Origin: Minisyncoccota bacterium
GTDB lineage: Bacteria; Patescibacteriota; Minisyncoccia; UBA6257
Assembly: GCA_028719125.1 (NCBI GenBank)
Contig: JAQUKM010000001.1
Location: forward strand, 30,757 to 74,658
Length of the DNA: 43,902 nucleotides
Reading direction: 5' to 3'
The stretch's first letter is position 1. Every line of letters begins with the position of its first letter. The translations under genes were made by a program, and so were the position numbers. The notes beneath the pieces are model-generated. The model had not been told where the DNA came from, ran no database searches, and saw only the letters and a list, made by a program, of their open reading frames with translations. Positions 1 through 8,198 of the stretch are shown here, one piece after another.

Positions 1-74
1 TAGTGTTTTCTTAATTCTTAACCTTACAATAAGTAGCCGTCGACCCTTCATTCTATCAGCTACCTCATATAGAA

Positions 75-103
75 ATGATAAATCAGCACTGTTAAAAAGT
101 CAA
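75..103 (-). promoter_or_regulatory. sigma-70-type promoter reading out of the left edge
   Basis: On the minus strand there is TTGACT (98-103), a 17-bp spacer and TATCAT (75-80), a good sigma-70-like pair just downstream of the smc stop. Transcription would start near 68 and run off the window. The first ATG on that strand is at 51 and stays open to the edge (17 codons). A short hairpin, GTAGC paired with GCTAC (33-37 and 59-63), lies at the start of the transcript. Whether the unit is a protein gene or an RNA gene cannot be told from 68 bases. Confidence 0.5.
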
Positions 104-107
104 GAAA

Positions 108-127
108 TATTCTGTATTCTGTATTCT
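108..127. repeat. heptamer tandem repeat (TATTCTG)x2.9
   Basis: Almost three perfect copies of the 7-bp unit TATTCTG (GAATACA on the other strand, rotated) abut the smc stop codon. The same unit occurs four times at 7267-7294 and, degenerate, inside polX at 17340-17375. Confidence 0.85.
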
Positions 128-2235
128 CACTCTGCCAAAGCCTCTGCTTCTTCTAATTTAAGGGAGAAAACCTTGGAACTACCATCCTGAGACAAAGTGA
201 TGCCGTAAATCACCTCCACCGCATTCATTGTCAACCGATTATGAGTAATGATAATAAACTGAGTTCTTTTAGTTAAAGCTTTTAAAATTTCAGAAAAACG
301 GCGGCTGTTATCCTCATCTAAAGCGGCATCGATCTCATCCACCACCAATAAAGGTACATTAGACTGCTCAATTAAGGCAAAAAGTAAACAAATTGCCACT
401 AATGTTTTTTCGCCGCCAGAAAGCATTTCTAAGCTCTGAAGTTTGGTCTTCGGAATATTAACTTTAATATCTACCCCCCAAGCCAAATTCTCACCATTGG
501 TTTTTTCCTTTTTCTGAACTAATTTAGCTGATCCGCCATTAAATATCAGGCGAAAATAATTATTGAATTGATTGTTAATCTCTAAAATCGCTTCATTAAA
601 TTTTTGCTCAATTTGCTCTTCTAATTCTTTTATCAAAATCTTTAAATCTTCTATCGCCTTGTTTAAATCATTAATTTGTTGCGTTAGAAAATCATAACGA
701 TTGGTTACTTCTTTATATTCAGCAATAACAGTTGGGTCTTCAACACCAATTTCCGCCAATCCTTGTTTTCCTTTTAAAATTCTACTCTCCAGCCTAGAAA
801 ACTCTTCATCCGAAACCAATTCCGTCTCTTTGCTATTTTGATAAATTCTTTCTATCTCTTCAAACTCAAGGCCTGATTCTTTGAGGCGGCGTTTAAAGTT
901 TTCCAAATGAAGATTAAATTTTTCATTAAGAATTTCTTCTCTCTCTAATTCGCGGTATAAAGCTTCTTTCTCCCCCCTCTTTAATTCTATCTCTTGAAAT
1001 CTTTTTTTAAAATTTAAGCTTTTTTGATTTTGTTGTTCTTGGAAATTATTTAGTAATTTATTCTTTTGATTAATCTCGGACTCAATCTTATCTAAAGCTA
1101 TCTGAATTTCCTCAATTTTCCCATTTTCTTTTTGTTGCCGCTTATTATTCCCTGAACCAAAGAAAGACTCTAAATCTTTTATGATCTTAGAGATCTTTCG
1201 TTTTATTTCTCTTAAATCAGAAAGGGGTAACAAAGATTCTAGTCCCTTTTTTAATGAAGAAATTTGTTCTCCCAAAGATTCTCGGCTGATATTCATATCG
1301 GTATCTACTTCTTTTCTTCCTAAATCTCTTAATAAAAGCGACTTTTGATTCTGAAGATCAATAATCTCTTGAGTTAAATTTTTGATTTTCGTCTCTAGGT
1401 TTTTATCATTCTCTTCATCTAATAACCCTATTTCCCTGCTTTTTTCCTTAATAATTTTTTCTAAATTTTCTATTTTTTGCTTTGTTTGGTTAAAATCTAT
1501 GGAAGAACCTCTCTTCTCTTTCAAAATTTGGTCATAAAGATTAACAAAATATTTTCTTTCTATTATTACCAAATCTTCTTTTATCCTTTCGATTTTTTCC
1601 CACCGGCTAACCTGCCTTTTGAGCGACCTCAAATGAGGAAGAATCTCCTGTCTTAAAGCTTGAATTTTATCAGAGTTAACTAAAGCAGTTTCTAGCTTTC
1701 TTTTCGCTTCTTCCTCTTTAATTTCTAAATTTTTTAAACCCAAATTTTCTTCCAGCATCACCCTCCTTTCCTGACTAGAAACTTTTAAAATGTTCTCTAC
1801 TGACCCTTGATTAATTATAGAAAATCCTTTCAAACCTAATTTTGCCGCCGCGGAAATTTCTATAATGTCTTTCAGCCGACAGGACTGATGATTAAGGTAA
1901 TAATCATTGTTTTCTTCTCTATCAATTCTTCTCATTAGGCTAACTTCGGAAAATTCCAAGGGGAAAAAACTTTGTTTGTTGTCAAAAACCAGCTCCACTT
2001 CAGCAAAACCAGCAGTGGAATTTTTTTTACTGCTGGAAAAAATTAAATCGCTCCCTTTTGCCACTCTTAAATTTTTAAAACTTTGCTCCCCTAAAGCCCA
2101 ACGAATAGCATCAACAATGTTTGATTTACCCGAACCATTAGGGCCAACAATGGCCGTAAAAAAAACAGGAAAATCCAAAACAGTTTTCCCGGCAAAAGAT
2201 TTAAAATTTTTTAAGATAATTTGTTTGAGAAACAC
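127..2235 (-). CDS. smc: SMC-type chromosome segregation ATPase, short form without a recognisable hinge
   Basis: This is an ABC-type ATPase of the SMC family, expected to shape and segregate the chromosome. The N-terminal head carries Walker A GPNGSGKS at residues 31-38. The C-terminal head carries the signature LSGGEK at 605-610 and Walker B/D-loop residues DEIDAALDEDN at 633-643, followed by a THNR switch. Between the heads lie about 430 residues of charged coiled coil. At 702 residues it is far shorter than canonical bacterial SMC (about 1150-1200), and I see no glycine-rich hinge domain at mid-protein, only a short break near residues 335-365. A RecN or SbcC identity is less likely because the head sequences are SMC-like. 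Translation starts at GTG, with no ribosome-binding motif. It lies 27 bp downstream of rnc, a usual smc neighbour, and is probably co-transcribed with it. Confidence 0.9.
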   Translation of the reverse strand: MFLKQIILKNFKSFAGKTVLDFPVFFTAIVGPNGSGKSNIVDAIRWALGEQSFKNLRVAKGSDLIFSSSKKNSTAGFAEVELVFDNKQSFFPLEFSEVSLMRRIDREENNDYYLNHQSCRLKDIIEISAAAKLGLKGFSIINQGSVENILKVSSQERRVMLEENLGLKNLEIKEEEAKRKLETALVNSDKIQALRQEILPHLRSLKRQVSRWEKIERIKEDLVIIERKYFVNLYDQILKEKRGSSIDFNQTKQKIENLEKIIKEKSREIGLLDEENDKNLETKIKNLTQEIIDLQNQKSLLLRDLGRKEVDTDMNISRESLGEQISSLKKGLESLLPLSDLREIKRKISKIIKDLESFFGSGNNKRQQKENGKIEEIQIALDKIESEINQKNKLLNNFQEQQNQKSLNFKKRFQEIELKRGEKEALYRELEREEILNEKFNLHLENFKRRLKESGLEFEEIERIYQNSKETELVSDEEFSRLESRILKGKQGLAEIGVEDPTVIAEYKEVTNRYDFLTQQINDLNKAIEDLKILIKELEEQIEQKFNEAILEINNQFNNYFRLIFNGGSAKLVQKKEKTNGENLAWGVDIKVNIPKTKLQSLEMLSGGEKTLVAICLLFALIEQSNVPLLVVDEIDAALDEDNSRRFSEILKALTKRTQFIIITHNRLTMNAVEVIYGITLSQDGSSKVFSLKLEEAEALAE

Positions 2236-2262
2236 GGTGATAAAAAAATCAAAAGTTCTTTC

Positions 2263-2967
2263 TTATTCCCACCCCCTTTTTTTGAGCGCGCTTTCAGCTG
2301 CTTTAGTCTCTGCCTCTTGTTTGGAATAACCCTCGCCTTCAGCTATTAAATCATCCGCAATATAAACTCCCACTCTAAATTGTTTTAGATGATCCGGTCC
2401 CCAAGATTTTAATAATTTATAGTTCGGTGTCGCTCCTAAAATTTCTTGACTTTTTTCCTGAAATATACTTTTAAAATCCTTAAAACGGCCGCCTTGAAGA
2501 ATTTCTTCAATCCTAACTAAAATATGCTGTTTTACAAATCTCCTTGCTTCTTCAATTCCTTGGTCTAAATAAATAGCACCGATAATTGCTTCTATGGTAT
2601 CCGCTAAAAAATAAGGAGAGGTTTTCTCCAAATCCCTTTTTTCTCCCTTTGAAACTAAAAGATATTCCCGAATATCTAATTTAGTGGCCACCTCCAACAA
2701 AGCATTACTATTGATAAGGGTGGCCCTCAAATTAGTCAATTCTCCTTCCTGAAAATGAGGGTATTTATTATACAAACATTCTGCCACAATAAAGCCGAGC
2801 ACTGCATCGCCCAAAAATTCTAATCTTTCATTGTGACCTATCCGAGACCATTCTTTATGCTCATTTAAAAAAGAGCGGTGAGTTAATGCTTGCTTCAGCA
2901 AATCTATGTTTTTAAATTTTAACCCTAATTTTTTTTCAATTTTACTAAAATCTTCGCCCATTATCAC
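2263..2967 (-). CDS. rnc: ribonuclease III
   Basis: This double-strand-specific endoribonuclease processes rRNA precursors and structured mRNAs. The N-terminal RNase III domain contains the signature [12 protein letters not shown] near residue 46 and the second acidic cluster ([15 protein letters not shown]) near 121. A C-terminal double-stranded-RNA-binding domain (about residues 160-234) ends in the usual alanine-rich helix. The length (234) is normal. The GTG start at 2967 overlaps the nusB stop (GTGA); an ATG two codons later at 2961 is an alternative. The overlap indicates translational coupling with nusB. Confidence 0.96.
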   Translation of the reverse strand: MIMGEDFSKIEKKLGLKFKNIDLLKQALTHRSFLNEHKEWSRIGHNERLEFLGDAVLGFIVAECLYNKYPHFQEGELTNLRATLINSNALLEVATKLDIREYLLVSKGEKRDLEKTSPYFLADTIEAIIGAIYLDQGIEEARRFVKQHILVRIEEILQGGRFKDFKSIFQEKSQEILGATPNYKLLKSWGPDHLKQFRVGVYIADDLIAEGEGYSKQEAETKAAESALKKRGWE

Positions 2968-3419
2968 TGATTTTTCTTAGTTGGTTTTTTATTAACCATC
3001 TCTTCCATCTCCCGAAAAATTGTCCCTAAAACACCGTTGACAAAACGACGGGAAGAATCACCTCCAAAAGTCTTTGCCAATTCTACCGCTTCATTTATTG
3101 CGACTTTCGGAGGAACTTCTTTAAAGTCACTGAATAGTAATTCAAAAATTCCAATACGTAATATATTTCTATCTACAATATTAATTTGATTTAAGGGCCA
3201 TTCTGGCGCCCCCGAGATAATTAATTTATTTAATTCATCCCAATGTTCTGAAACCCCCTTTAAAAGTTTTAGAGGATATTGTTTGTCTAACAATCCCTCG
3301 CCAAATAATTTTAAATTCCTTTGAAAAATTTCTTCGATATCTCCCTTTTTCCCTTCCCAAAAATCCCATTCATAAAGTGTTTGTAAAACTATAGAGCGAG
3401 AGAGGTGACGAGAGCCCAT
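2964..3419 (-). CDS. nusB: transcription antitermination factor NusB
   Basis: NusB is an all-helical RNA-binding protein that joins S10/NusE in antitermination complexes on rRNA operons. The 151-residue protein has the family's N-terminal pattern (SRxxxLQxLYEWD) and the conserved C-terminal segment around [27 protein letters not shown] (residues about 105-131). The C-terminal tail is lysine-rich. The ATG start lies 8 bp from an octamer array (3427-3454) and has no Shine-Dalgarno sequence. It is followed directly by rnc with a 4-base overlap, so both rRNA-related genes are probably made together. Confidence 0.95.
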   Translation of the reverse strand: MGSRHLSRSIVLQTLYEWDFWEGKKGDIEEIFQRNLKLFGEGLLDKQYPLKLLKGVSEHWDELNKLIISGAPEWPLNQINIVDRNILRIGIFELLFSDFKEVPPKVAINEAVELAKTFGGDSSRRFVNGVLGTIFREMEEMVNKKPTKKNQ

Positions 3420-3426
3420 AGAAATA

Positions 3427-3454
3427 AATTGTTAAACTGTTAAATTGTTAAGTG
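3427..3454. repeat. octamer array upstream of nusB
   Basis: Three and a half tandem 8-bp units (AATTGTTA, AACTGTTA, AATTGTTA and a partial copy) run from just upstream of the nusB start to the rpmF stop. In the nusB sense direction the unit reads TAACAATT. It belongs to the octamer family also seen near 20730, 21664, 25663, 26369, 31476 and 40524. Confidence 0.8.
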
Positions 3455-3688
3455 TTATTTTCCTTTTTCTATCTCTTTCTGTTTGTTTTTCCTCTCTTTT
3501 TTAGTCAATCCCTTAAAAACATCAATAGTCTCTTTCTCTTTATAGTAGCCACAGACAGGACAAACTTGATGAGGAGGAATCATTTCCCCGCAATGGGAAC
3601 ATTTTACCAAATTAAATAATTCAAGAGCCGTATGAGATCGGCGCTTATTAACGCGAGAACGAGTATGATGACGAGCAGGAAGTGCCAT
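3455..3688 (-). CDS. rpmF: 50S ribosomal protein L32
   Basis: A small large-subunit ribosomal protein of the zinc-binding (C+) type. The basic N-terminus MALPARHHTRSRVNKRRSH matches L32, and a zinc ribbon is formed by C30, C33, C43 and C46 (CSHC...CPVC). The lysine-rich C-terminal extension makes it slightly longer (77 residues) than typical L32 (about 56-60). The start ATG at 3688 is the usual L32 start. The 5' region is a tandemly duplicated 27-bp unit whose first copy overlaps the start codon by two bases. Confidence 0.95.
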   Translation of the reverse strand: MALPARHHTRSRVNKRRSHTALELFNLVKCSHCGEMIPPHQVCPVCGYYKEKETIDVFKGLTKKERKNKQKEIEKGK

Positions 3689-3740
3689 AAATATAGGTTT
3701 TTTTATTTACCAGATAAATATAGGTTTTTTTATTTACCAG
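3687..3740. repeat. perfect 27-bp tandem duplication in the rpmF 5' region
   Basis: Positions 3687-3713 and 3714-3740 are identical 27-bp copies. On the minus strand they form the immediate leader of rpmF. Upstream there is a plausible promoter, TTGTGG, 17 bp, then TAAATA, with the TAAATA at the beginning of the distal copy. The duplication therefore repeats a possible -10 element. Confidence 0.9.
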
Positions 3741-3784
3741 CTTCAAAAGATTACCACAAAAAAACTATCAGGGCAAGAACATTG

Positions 3785-6751
3785 TTAATCTCTTCTGGTT
3801 TTTTCAAAAGAGACGTTAATTTCCTTGCCGTCCAAAAGCAATTTTTCTTGGAAAGCAAATTTTTCTTGTTTATTCCAAAAAACCTTCTTTATTCTCAGCT
3901 GTTTTTTCATTTCCTCTTCATTTTCCCGCAATAAGTTTATTATCGGCTCATCTCCTTCAAAAGAAATTATTATCTCATCATCTCTAGACAAATTAGCTTT
4001 CTTGCGAATAATCTGTATTTGCCTAAAACACTCACGCTTTATTCCTTCTCGTTTTAATTCAGGCGTCAAATTAAGATCTAATTCTACTTCTTTTTCCAAT
4101 TTATTATCAAAAACCACTTGTTTAACATTAATTTCATCTTTAATCAGTTGAATCAACTCATCTTTATCTTTTAATTTGCAACTCTTAATCCTTAATTCAT
4201 TTAACGGCTGCTTTACCTTTATTCCAACCTCCGCTCTTCCAGCCAAAGCCAGAGAAACAATCTGGCGCGCTATCTCCATTTCTTCCTCAAGCTGCTCATT
4301 TATTAACTTCTTTTCTGCCTCAGGATAATCACAAAGATGAACTGATACTGGGTCATCTTTACTTTTTAAATTTTGGTATAATTGTTCACTTAAAAAGGGA
4401 ACAAAAGGAGCGGCTAATTTACTCAAAATAAAGAGAGCATTTCTCAAAACCAATGAGGCCTCTTTTATCTCTTTGTCCTCTTTAAATCTTTGGCGAGATC
4501 TTCTCAAATACCAGAGAGACAAATCTTCAATAAATTTCTCTATTGGTTTAATTGCGTCTTCAAGACTATACCTCTCCATCGCTTCAGTAATTGTTTTATT
4601 CAAAGTATTTATTTTAGATAAAATCCATTGGTCTAAAATAGGCAAAGATTTGATATTTTCAATTATTAAAGAAGAATCTAAATTTTCTTTATCTTTTGAA
4701 GCATACAACTGATAAAAACCATAGACATTCCAGAGAATAATTAATGATTTTTTAAGAATTTGCTCAACCCCTTTTTCAGAAAAGCAGAGGTCCTCGGCTT
4801 TAATAGCCGGGCTCGTTAAGAGATAAAGCCGCACTGCATCAGCGCCGTATTTATCAATAATCTGCATTGGTTCTGGATAATTTTTTAAATGTTTACTCAT
4901 TTTTTGGCCATTTTCAGCCAAAATAATACCATTAACAATGTTGTTTAAAAATGCCGGCTGATCAAATAAAGCCGTTGATAAAACCATTAAGGTATAAAAC
5001 CAGCCTCTGGTTTGATCGATGCCCTCAGCCACGAATTGCGCTGGAAAATTCTTTTCAAAAAATTTCTTATTCTCAAAAGGATAATGAACTTGAGCATAAG
5101 GCATTGAGCCAGATTCAAACCAACAATCCAAAACCTCAGGAATTCTTTTCATTGTTCCGCCGCATTTCTCGCATCTAAAACTAACCGCATCAATATACGG
5201 CCGATGGAGATCTTTTATTTTTTGACCACTTAATTTTTCTAATTCCTCAACTGAACCAATGACTTTAATATTATTACAATATTGTTGATTTTTAATCCTT
5301 CGGCCTCGCCCAGAATAATCTTCTGGTTTTTGATTTTTTTTGCCCTCACATCGCCAAATAGGCAAAGGCGTTCCCCAATAACGGGACCGAGAAATAGACC
5401 AATCCGGCGCTTCTTCCAAAATTTTTCCGAAACGCCCCTCTTTTATATGACTTGGCACCCAATTAACCTTCTTGTTGTTTTTAATGATTTTCTCCTTAAT
5501 TGCTGTTACTTTTACAAACCAAGAAGAAGTGGCGTAATTTAGAAGCGGAGAATCGCATCGCCAGCAGAAAGGGTAGCTATGAACAATTTTTTCCTGGCTA
5601 AATAACTTATTCTGCTTCCCCAGCCACTCAACAATTTTCATATCGGTTTTAGAAATATTATCCCTTGGTTTTACCTCTTGATTCTCCCAATCCCTGACTT
5701 CTTTTCTAAATCGGCCGTCTCCTTTAACATGCTGAATAAAGGGTAAATTTTCTTTTCTTCCGAGCGCCAAATCATCTTCTCCAAAAGCCGGGGCTATATG
5801 AACAATCCCCGTTCCTTCTTCAATAGAAACAAAATCTGCGGCATAGATTTTCCAGCCATTTTCTTTGTTTTCTAAATCTTTTTGCTTGCTGAAATAATCA
5901 AATAATGGTTCGTATGCTAAACCTACCAAATCCTTGCCTTTCATTCTCTCTATAATCCTGTAATCATCCTTGATAATTTCTAATCTTTTTTCTGCCAAGA
6001 TATAATAATTATTTTTAATCTGAATCTTAAGATAATCAATGTTATTGCCTACCGCCAGAGCCACATTGCCGGGTAGGGTCCAAGGGGTTGTTGTCCAAGC
6101 CAAAAAAAATGTCTCTTTTAAATCTTTTGCCTTAAATTTTATTGTCACTGCCAAATCTTCAGCATCTTTATATCCTAAACTCACTTCAAAATTAGAAAGT
6201 GTCGTCCCGCAACGGGGGCAAATATGCATACTTTTGTAACCCTCGTAAATCAGGCCTTTGCCCCATAATTCTTTGAAAACCCACCACACTGATTCCATAT
6301 AGTTAAAATCCATTGTTCGATAAGCATTTTCCATATCAACCCAGCGGCCGATTCGGGGAATAATTTTTTTCCACTCATCAGCATAGCGCAAAACAACTTC
6401 TTTACAGGTCTGATTAAATTTATCAATGCCAATTTTTTCGATGTCTTTCTTGCTTTTTAAACCCAGCTCCTGCTCTATTAAATTTTCAATCGGCAAACCA
6501 TGGCAATCCCAACCCCAACGGCGTTCTATCCGAAAACCTCTCATTGTCCAATAACGAGACACTGCATCTTTAATTAAAGAAGCAAGGATATGACCATAAT
6601 GGGGTAGACCTGTCGCGAACGGGGGACCATCATAAAAAACATAGCCTTTATCTTTTGGCCTTTGGTCTATTGATTGTTCAAAGATTTTATTTTTCTGCCA
6701 GAAACCTAAAATCTCTTTTTCTTTTTGAATAAACTCTAAAGTTTTCTCCAT
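3785..6751 (-). CDS. ileS: isoleucyl-tRNA synthetase, type 2 (eukaryote-like)
   Basis: Class I synthetase that charges tRNA-Ile. The HIGH-type motif is PHYGH at residues 50-54, inside FYDGPPFATGLPHYGH, a form characteristic of the eukaryote-like IleS2 group. The KMSKS-type motif appears as GQKMSKHLKNYPEP. Also visible are the editing-domain segment (AWTTTPWTLPGN), the WGTPLPIW segment, a CPRC zinc knuckle near residue 180, CEKCGG further on, and a C-terminal anticodon-binding region. The length (988) is normal. IleS2 enzymes are generally less sensitive to mupirocin (family knowledge; resistance here is inferred). It is separated from smpB by a short divergent intergenic region and has an A-rich start without Shine-Dalgarno. 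Confidence 0.97.
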   Translation of the reverse strand: MEKTLEFIQKEKEILGFWQKNKIFEQSIDQRPKDKGYVFYDGPPFATGLPHYGHILASLIKDAVSRYWTMRGFRIERRWGWDCHGLPIENLIEQELGLKSKKDIEKIGIDKFNQTCKEVVLRYADEWKKIIPRIGRWVDMENAYRTMDFNYMESVWWVFKELWGKGLIYEGYKSMHICPRCGTTLSNFEVSLGYKDAEDLAVTIKFKAKDLKETFFLAWTTTPWTLPGNVALAVGNNIDYLKIQIKNNYYILAEKRLEIIKDDYRIIERMKGKDLVGLAYEPLFDYFSKQKDLENKENGWKIYAADFVSIEEGTGIVHIAPAFGEDDLALGRKENLPFIQHVKGDGRFRKEVRDWENQEVKPRDNISKTDMKIVEWLGKQNKLFSQEKIVHSYPFCWRCDSPLLNYATSSWFVKVTAIKEKIIKNNKKVNWVPSHIKEGRFGKILEEAPDWSISRSRYWGTPLPIWRCEGKKNQKPEDYSGRGRRIKNQQYCNNIKVIGSVEELEKLSGQKIKDLHRPYIDAVSFRCEKCGGTMKRIPEVLDCWFESGSMPYAQVHYPFENKKFFEKNFPAQFVAEGIDQTRGWFYTLMVLSTALFDQPAFLNNIVNGIILAENGQKMSKHLKNYPEPMQIIDKYGADAVRLYLLTSPAIKAEDLCFSEKGVEQILKKSLIILWNVYGFYQLYASKDKENLDSSLIIENIKSLPILDQWILSKINTLNKTITEAMERYSLEDAIKPIEKFIEDLSLWYLRRSRQRFKEDKEIKEASLVLRNALFILSKLAAPFVPFLSEQLYQNLKSKDDPVSVHLCDYPEAEKKLINEQLEEEMEIARQIVSLALAGRAEVGIKVKQPLNELRIKSCKLKDKDELIQLIKDEINVKQVVFDNKLEKEVELDLNLTPELKREGIKRECFRQIQIIRKKANLSRDDEIIISFEGDEPIINLLRENEEEMKKQLRIKKVFWNKQEKFAFQEKLLLDGKEINVSFEKTRRD

Positions 6752-6803
6752 TTTTTTCTAGTTTACTTCAAAAAAGACAAAAAAACAATATTTTTGATAT
6801 TTA

Positions 6804-6812
6804 TGATATAAT
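6804..6812 (+). promoter_or_regulatory. extended -10 promoter of smpB, apparently leaderless
   Basis: TGATATAAT (TG at 6804-6805, TATAAT at 6807-6812) is an extended -10 element with no good -35 at 17 bp. The expected transcription start, about 7 bp downstream, coincides with the A of the smpB ATG at 6819. The mRNA would then have no 5' leader. Confidence 0.65.
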
Positions 6813-6818
6813 AAATTT

Positions 6819-7268
6819 ATGGAAACTTTGGCAACAAACAAAAAAGCGTATTTTGACTACGAGATCTTAGAAAAATTTCAGGCAGGGATAGTGTTATCTG
6901 GAACGGAAACAAAAGCCGCCAAAACAGGCAAGGTTAGTTTAACTGGCAGTTTTGCTATCATTAAGGATAACGAAGCGCTTCTTCTCAATTGCCCTATTGC
7001 GCCTTTTCAACCCAAAAATACTAATCCTGACTACAACCCTTATAGAACCAGAAAACTTCTTCTTAATAAAAAAGAAATTGCTAGTTTAGCAGGAAAAATC
7101 AAACAAAAGAACTTGACTTTAATACCCCTAAGAATGTATAATAAAGGAGGTTTAATTAAGGTAGAGTTAGGCTTGGCAAAGGGTAAAAAGAAACTTGATA
7201 AAAGGGAAGCAATAAACAAAAAAGAAATTCAAAGAAAAATAGATAGAGCCAAAAAGGGACAATACTGA
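6819..7268 (+). CDS. smpB: SsrA-binding protein SmpB
   Basis: SmpB binds the tRNA-like domain of tmRNA and brings it to stalled ribosomes for trans-translation. The 149-residue protein shows the family core: an N-terminal beta-barrel with LSGTETKAAKTGKVSLTGSF at about residues 26-45, NPYRTRKLLLNKKEI near 78, and the basic tail (GLAKGKKKLDKREAINKKE) that occupies the empty mRNA channel. Its partner gene ssrA begins 31 bp after the stop, so protein and RNA are neighbours and likely share a transcript. The ATG has no Shine-Dalgarno sequence and sits at the predicted transcription start. Confidence 0.97.
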   Translation: METLATNKKAYFDYEILEKFQAGIVLSGTETKAAKTGKVSLTGSFAIIKDNEALLLNCPIAPFQPKNTNPDYNPYRTRKLLLNKKEIASLAGKIKQKNLTLIPLRMYNKGGLIKVELGLAKGKKKLDKREAINKKEIQRKIDRAKKGQY

Positions 7269-7294
7269 ATACAGAATACAGAATACAGAATACA
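7267..7294. repeat. heptamer tandem repeat (GAATACA)x4
   Basis: Four perfect tandem copies of GAATACA fill almost the whole gap between the smpB stop and the tmRNA 5' end. They are the same unit as at 108-127. Confidence 0.95.
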
Positions 7295-7299
7295 GATAA

Positions 7300-7676
7300 G
7301 GGGATGACGGGATTTGATAAAAAGAACTTTTTAAAATAAGCAAGCCGAGGAATTCTTGTTAGCTCGTAAAAACCAAGAAGGCATCAATTAAATGCCAATC
7401 AAAGACTTGCTTATGCTTATGCCTAATCGCTAAGCATAAGCCATTCCCTTTTAAAAGGGAAATTCTTTGGGCAGATTCTCAATAAGCCTAAAGGATAAAA
7501 AACATTGAGATAGATTGGTTTTTAGCTTTTCCGACCAAAAACCAATTGAATTCTATTCGGAAAACTTTAAGGAAGGTTTGTTCATTTTACCTCTTAAAGA
7601 AATAAAAAATGGAATAAGCTTGTAGGATTATTTTAAAAAGCCTTTTTAGACGTGGGTTCAACTCCCACCTTCTCCA
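7300..7676 (+). ncRNA. ssrA: transfer-messenger RNA (tmRNA)
   Basis: One-piece tmRNA of about 377 nt. The 5' end GGGGATG pairs with CTTCTCC (7669-7675) to form the acceptor stem, with discriminator A at 7676 and no encoded CCA. The T arm is GTGGG-TTCAACT-CCCAC (7652-7668). Helix H2 is a perfect 13-bp pairing of 7327-7339 with 7628-7640. The tag frame ends in helix H5: an 11-bp stem (7409-7419 with 7431-7441) has its stop TAA (7424-7426) in the loop, the standard arrangement. Reading back, the tag is A-N-Q-R-L-A-Y-A-Y-A if GCC at 7394 is the resume codon. The exact resume codon is inferred, not proven. It lies between smpB and infC. Confidence 0.96.
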
Positions 7677-7681
7677 CTCTA

Positions 7682-8185
7682 ATTAAAACAATCGTTAATA
7701 ATATATTCAATTTGACACCAGAGAAAATCCGTCTCATAGACGAACAAGGAAAACAATTAGGAATTTTTGATTTTGATGAAGCCTCTAAAATAGCCCAAGA
7801 GAAAGGTTTTAATTTGGTCTTAATTACCAACAAAACTACCCCGCCAGTATATAAACTCGGAAATTATGATAAATTAAAATACCAAAAGGAAAAAGAATTA
7901 AGGAAAAAGAAACTCCAGGAAAGGCATTCCACTCAAAAATCTGTTCGTTTGGGATTTAACGAGGGTGAACATGATTTAAACACAAAAATAAAGAAGGTAG
8001 AAAAATTTCTCGAGGAAAGGAGGGCTGTGGCGATTGAAATGAAATTACGGGGAAGAGAAAAAGCCCATTTTGATCTTGCCAAAGAAAAAATAAATAACTT
8101 CTGTCTAAAAATCACTGTCCCTTATAAAATTATTCAACCATTAAAAAAAACTCCTCAAGGGTTAACTGTCCTCTTAAAGCAATAA
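7682..8185 (+). CDS. infC: translation initiation factor IF-3, probable AUU start
   Basis: IF3 binds the 30S subunit, prevents premature 50S joining and checks the start codon. The N-domain contains EKIRLIDEQGKQLGIFDFDEA, and the C-domain contains RLGFNEGEHDLNTKIKKVEKFL and the MKLRGREKAH segment. No ATG, GTG or TTG precedes the conserved N-domain in frame except a GTG at 7652, which lies inside the tmRNA T arm. The codon ATT at 7682, followed by AAA, is my choice; E. coli infC also starts at AUU for IF3 autoregulation. ATC at 7691 is an alternative, and TTG at 7712 would trim the start of the N-domain. The start is only 5 nt after the tmRNA 3' end. Followed by rpmI and rplT in the classical order. 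Confidence 0.93.
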   Translation: MKTIVNNIFNLTPEKIRLIDEQGKQLGIFDFDEASKIAQEKGFNLVLITNKTTPPVYKLGNYDKLKYQKEKELRKKKLQERHSTQKSVRLGFNEGEHDLNTKIKKVEKFLEERRAVAIEMKLRGREKAHFDLAKEKINNFCLKITVPYKIIQPLKKTPQGLTVLLKQ

Positions 8186-8198
8186 AATAAAAGCTAAA

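Noticed and set aside
1-68. 5' end of RNase P RNA at the left edge
   Set aside because: The expected GAGGAAAGTCC-type core is not found in the visible 68 nt; evidence is insufficient.
6250-6432. Short frames overlapping ileS and other long genes on either strand
   Set aside because: They lie entirely within well-supported genes, have no similarity to known proteins and show biased shadow composition.
7652-7681. GTG start for infC at 7652
   Set aside because: It lies in the T arm of tmRNA; the first ten codons are tmRNA sequence rather than IF3.
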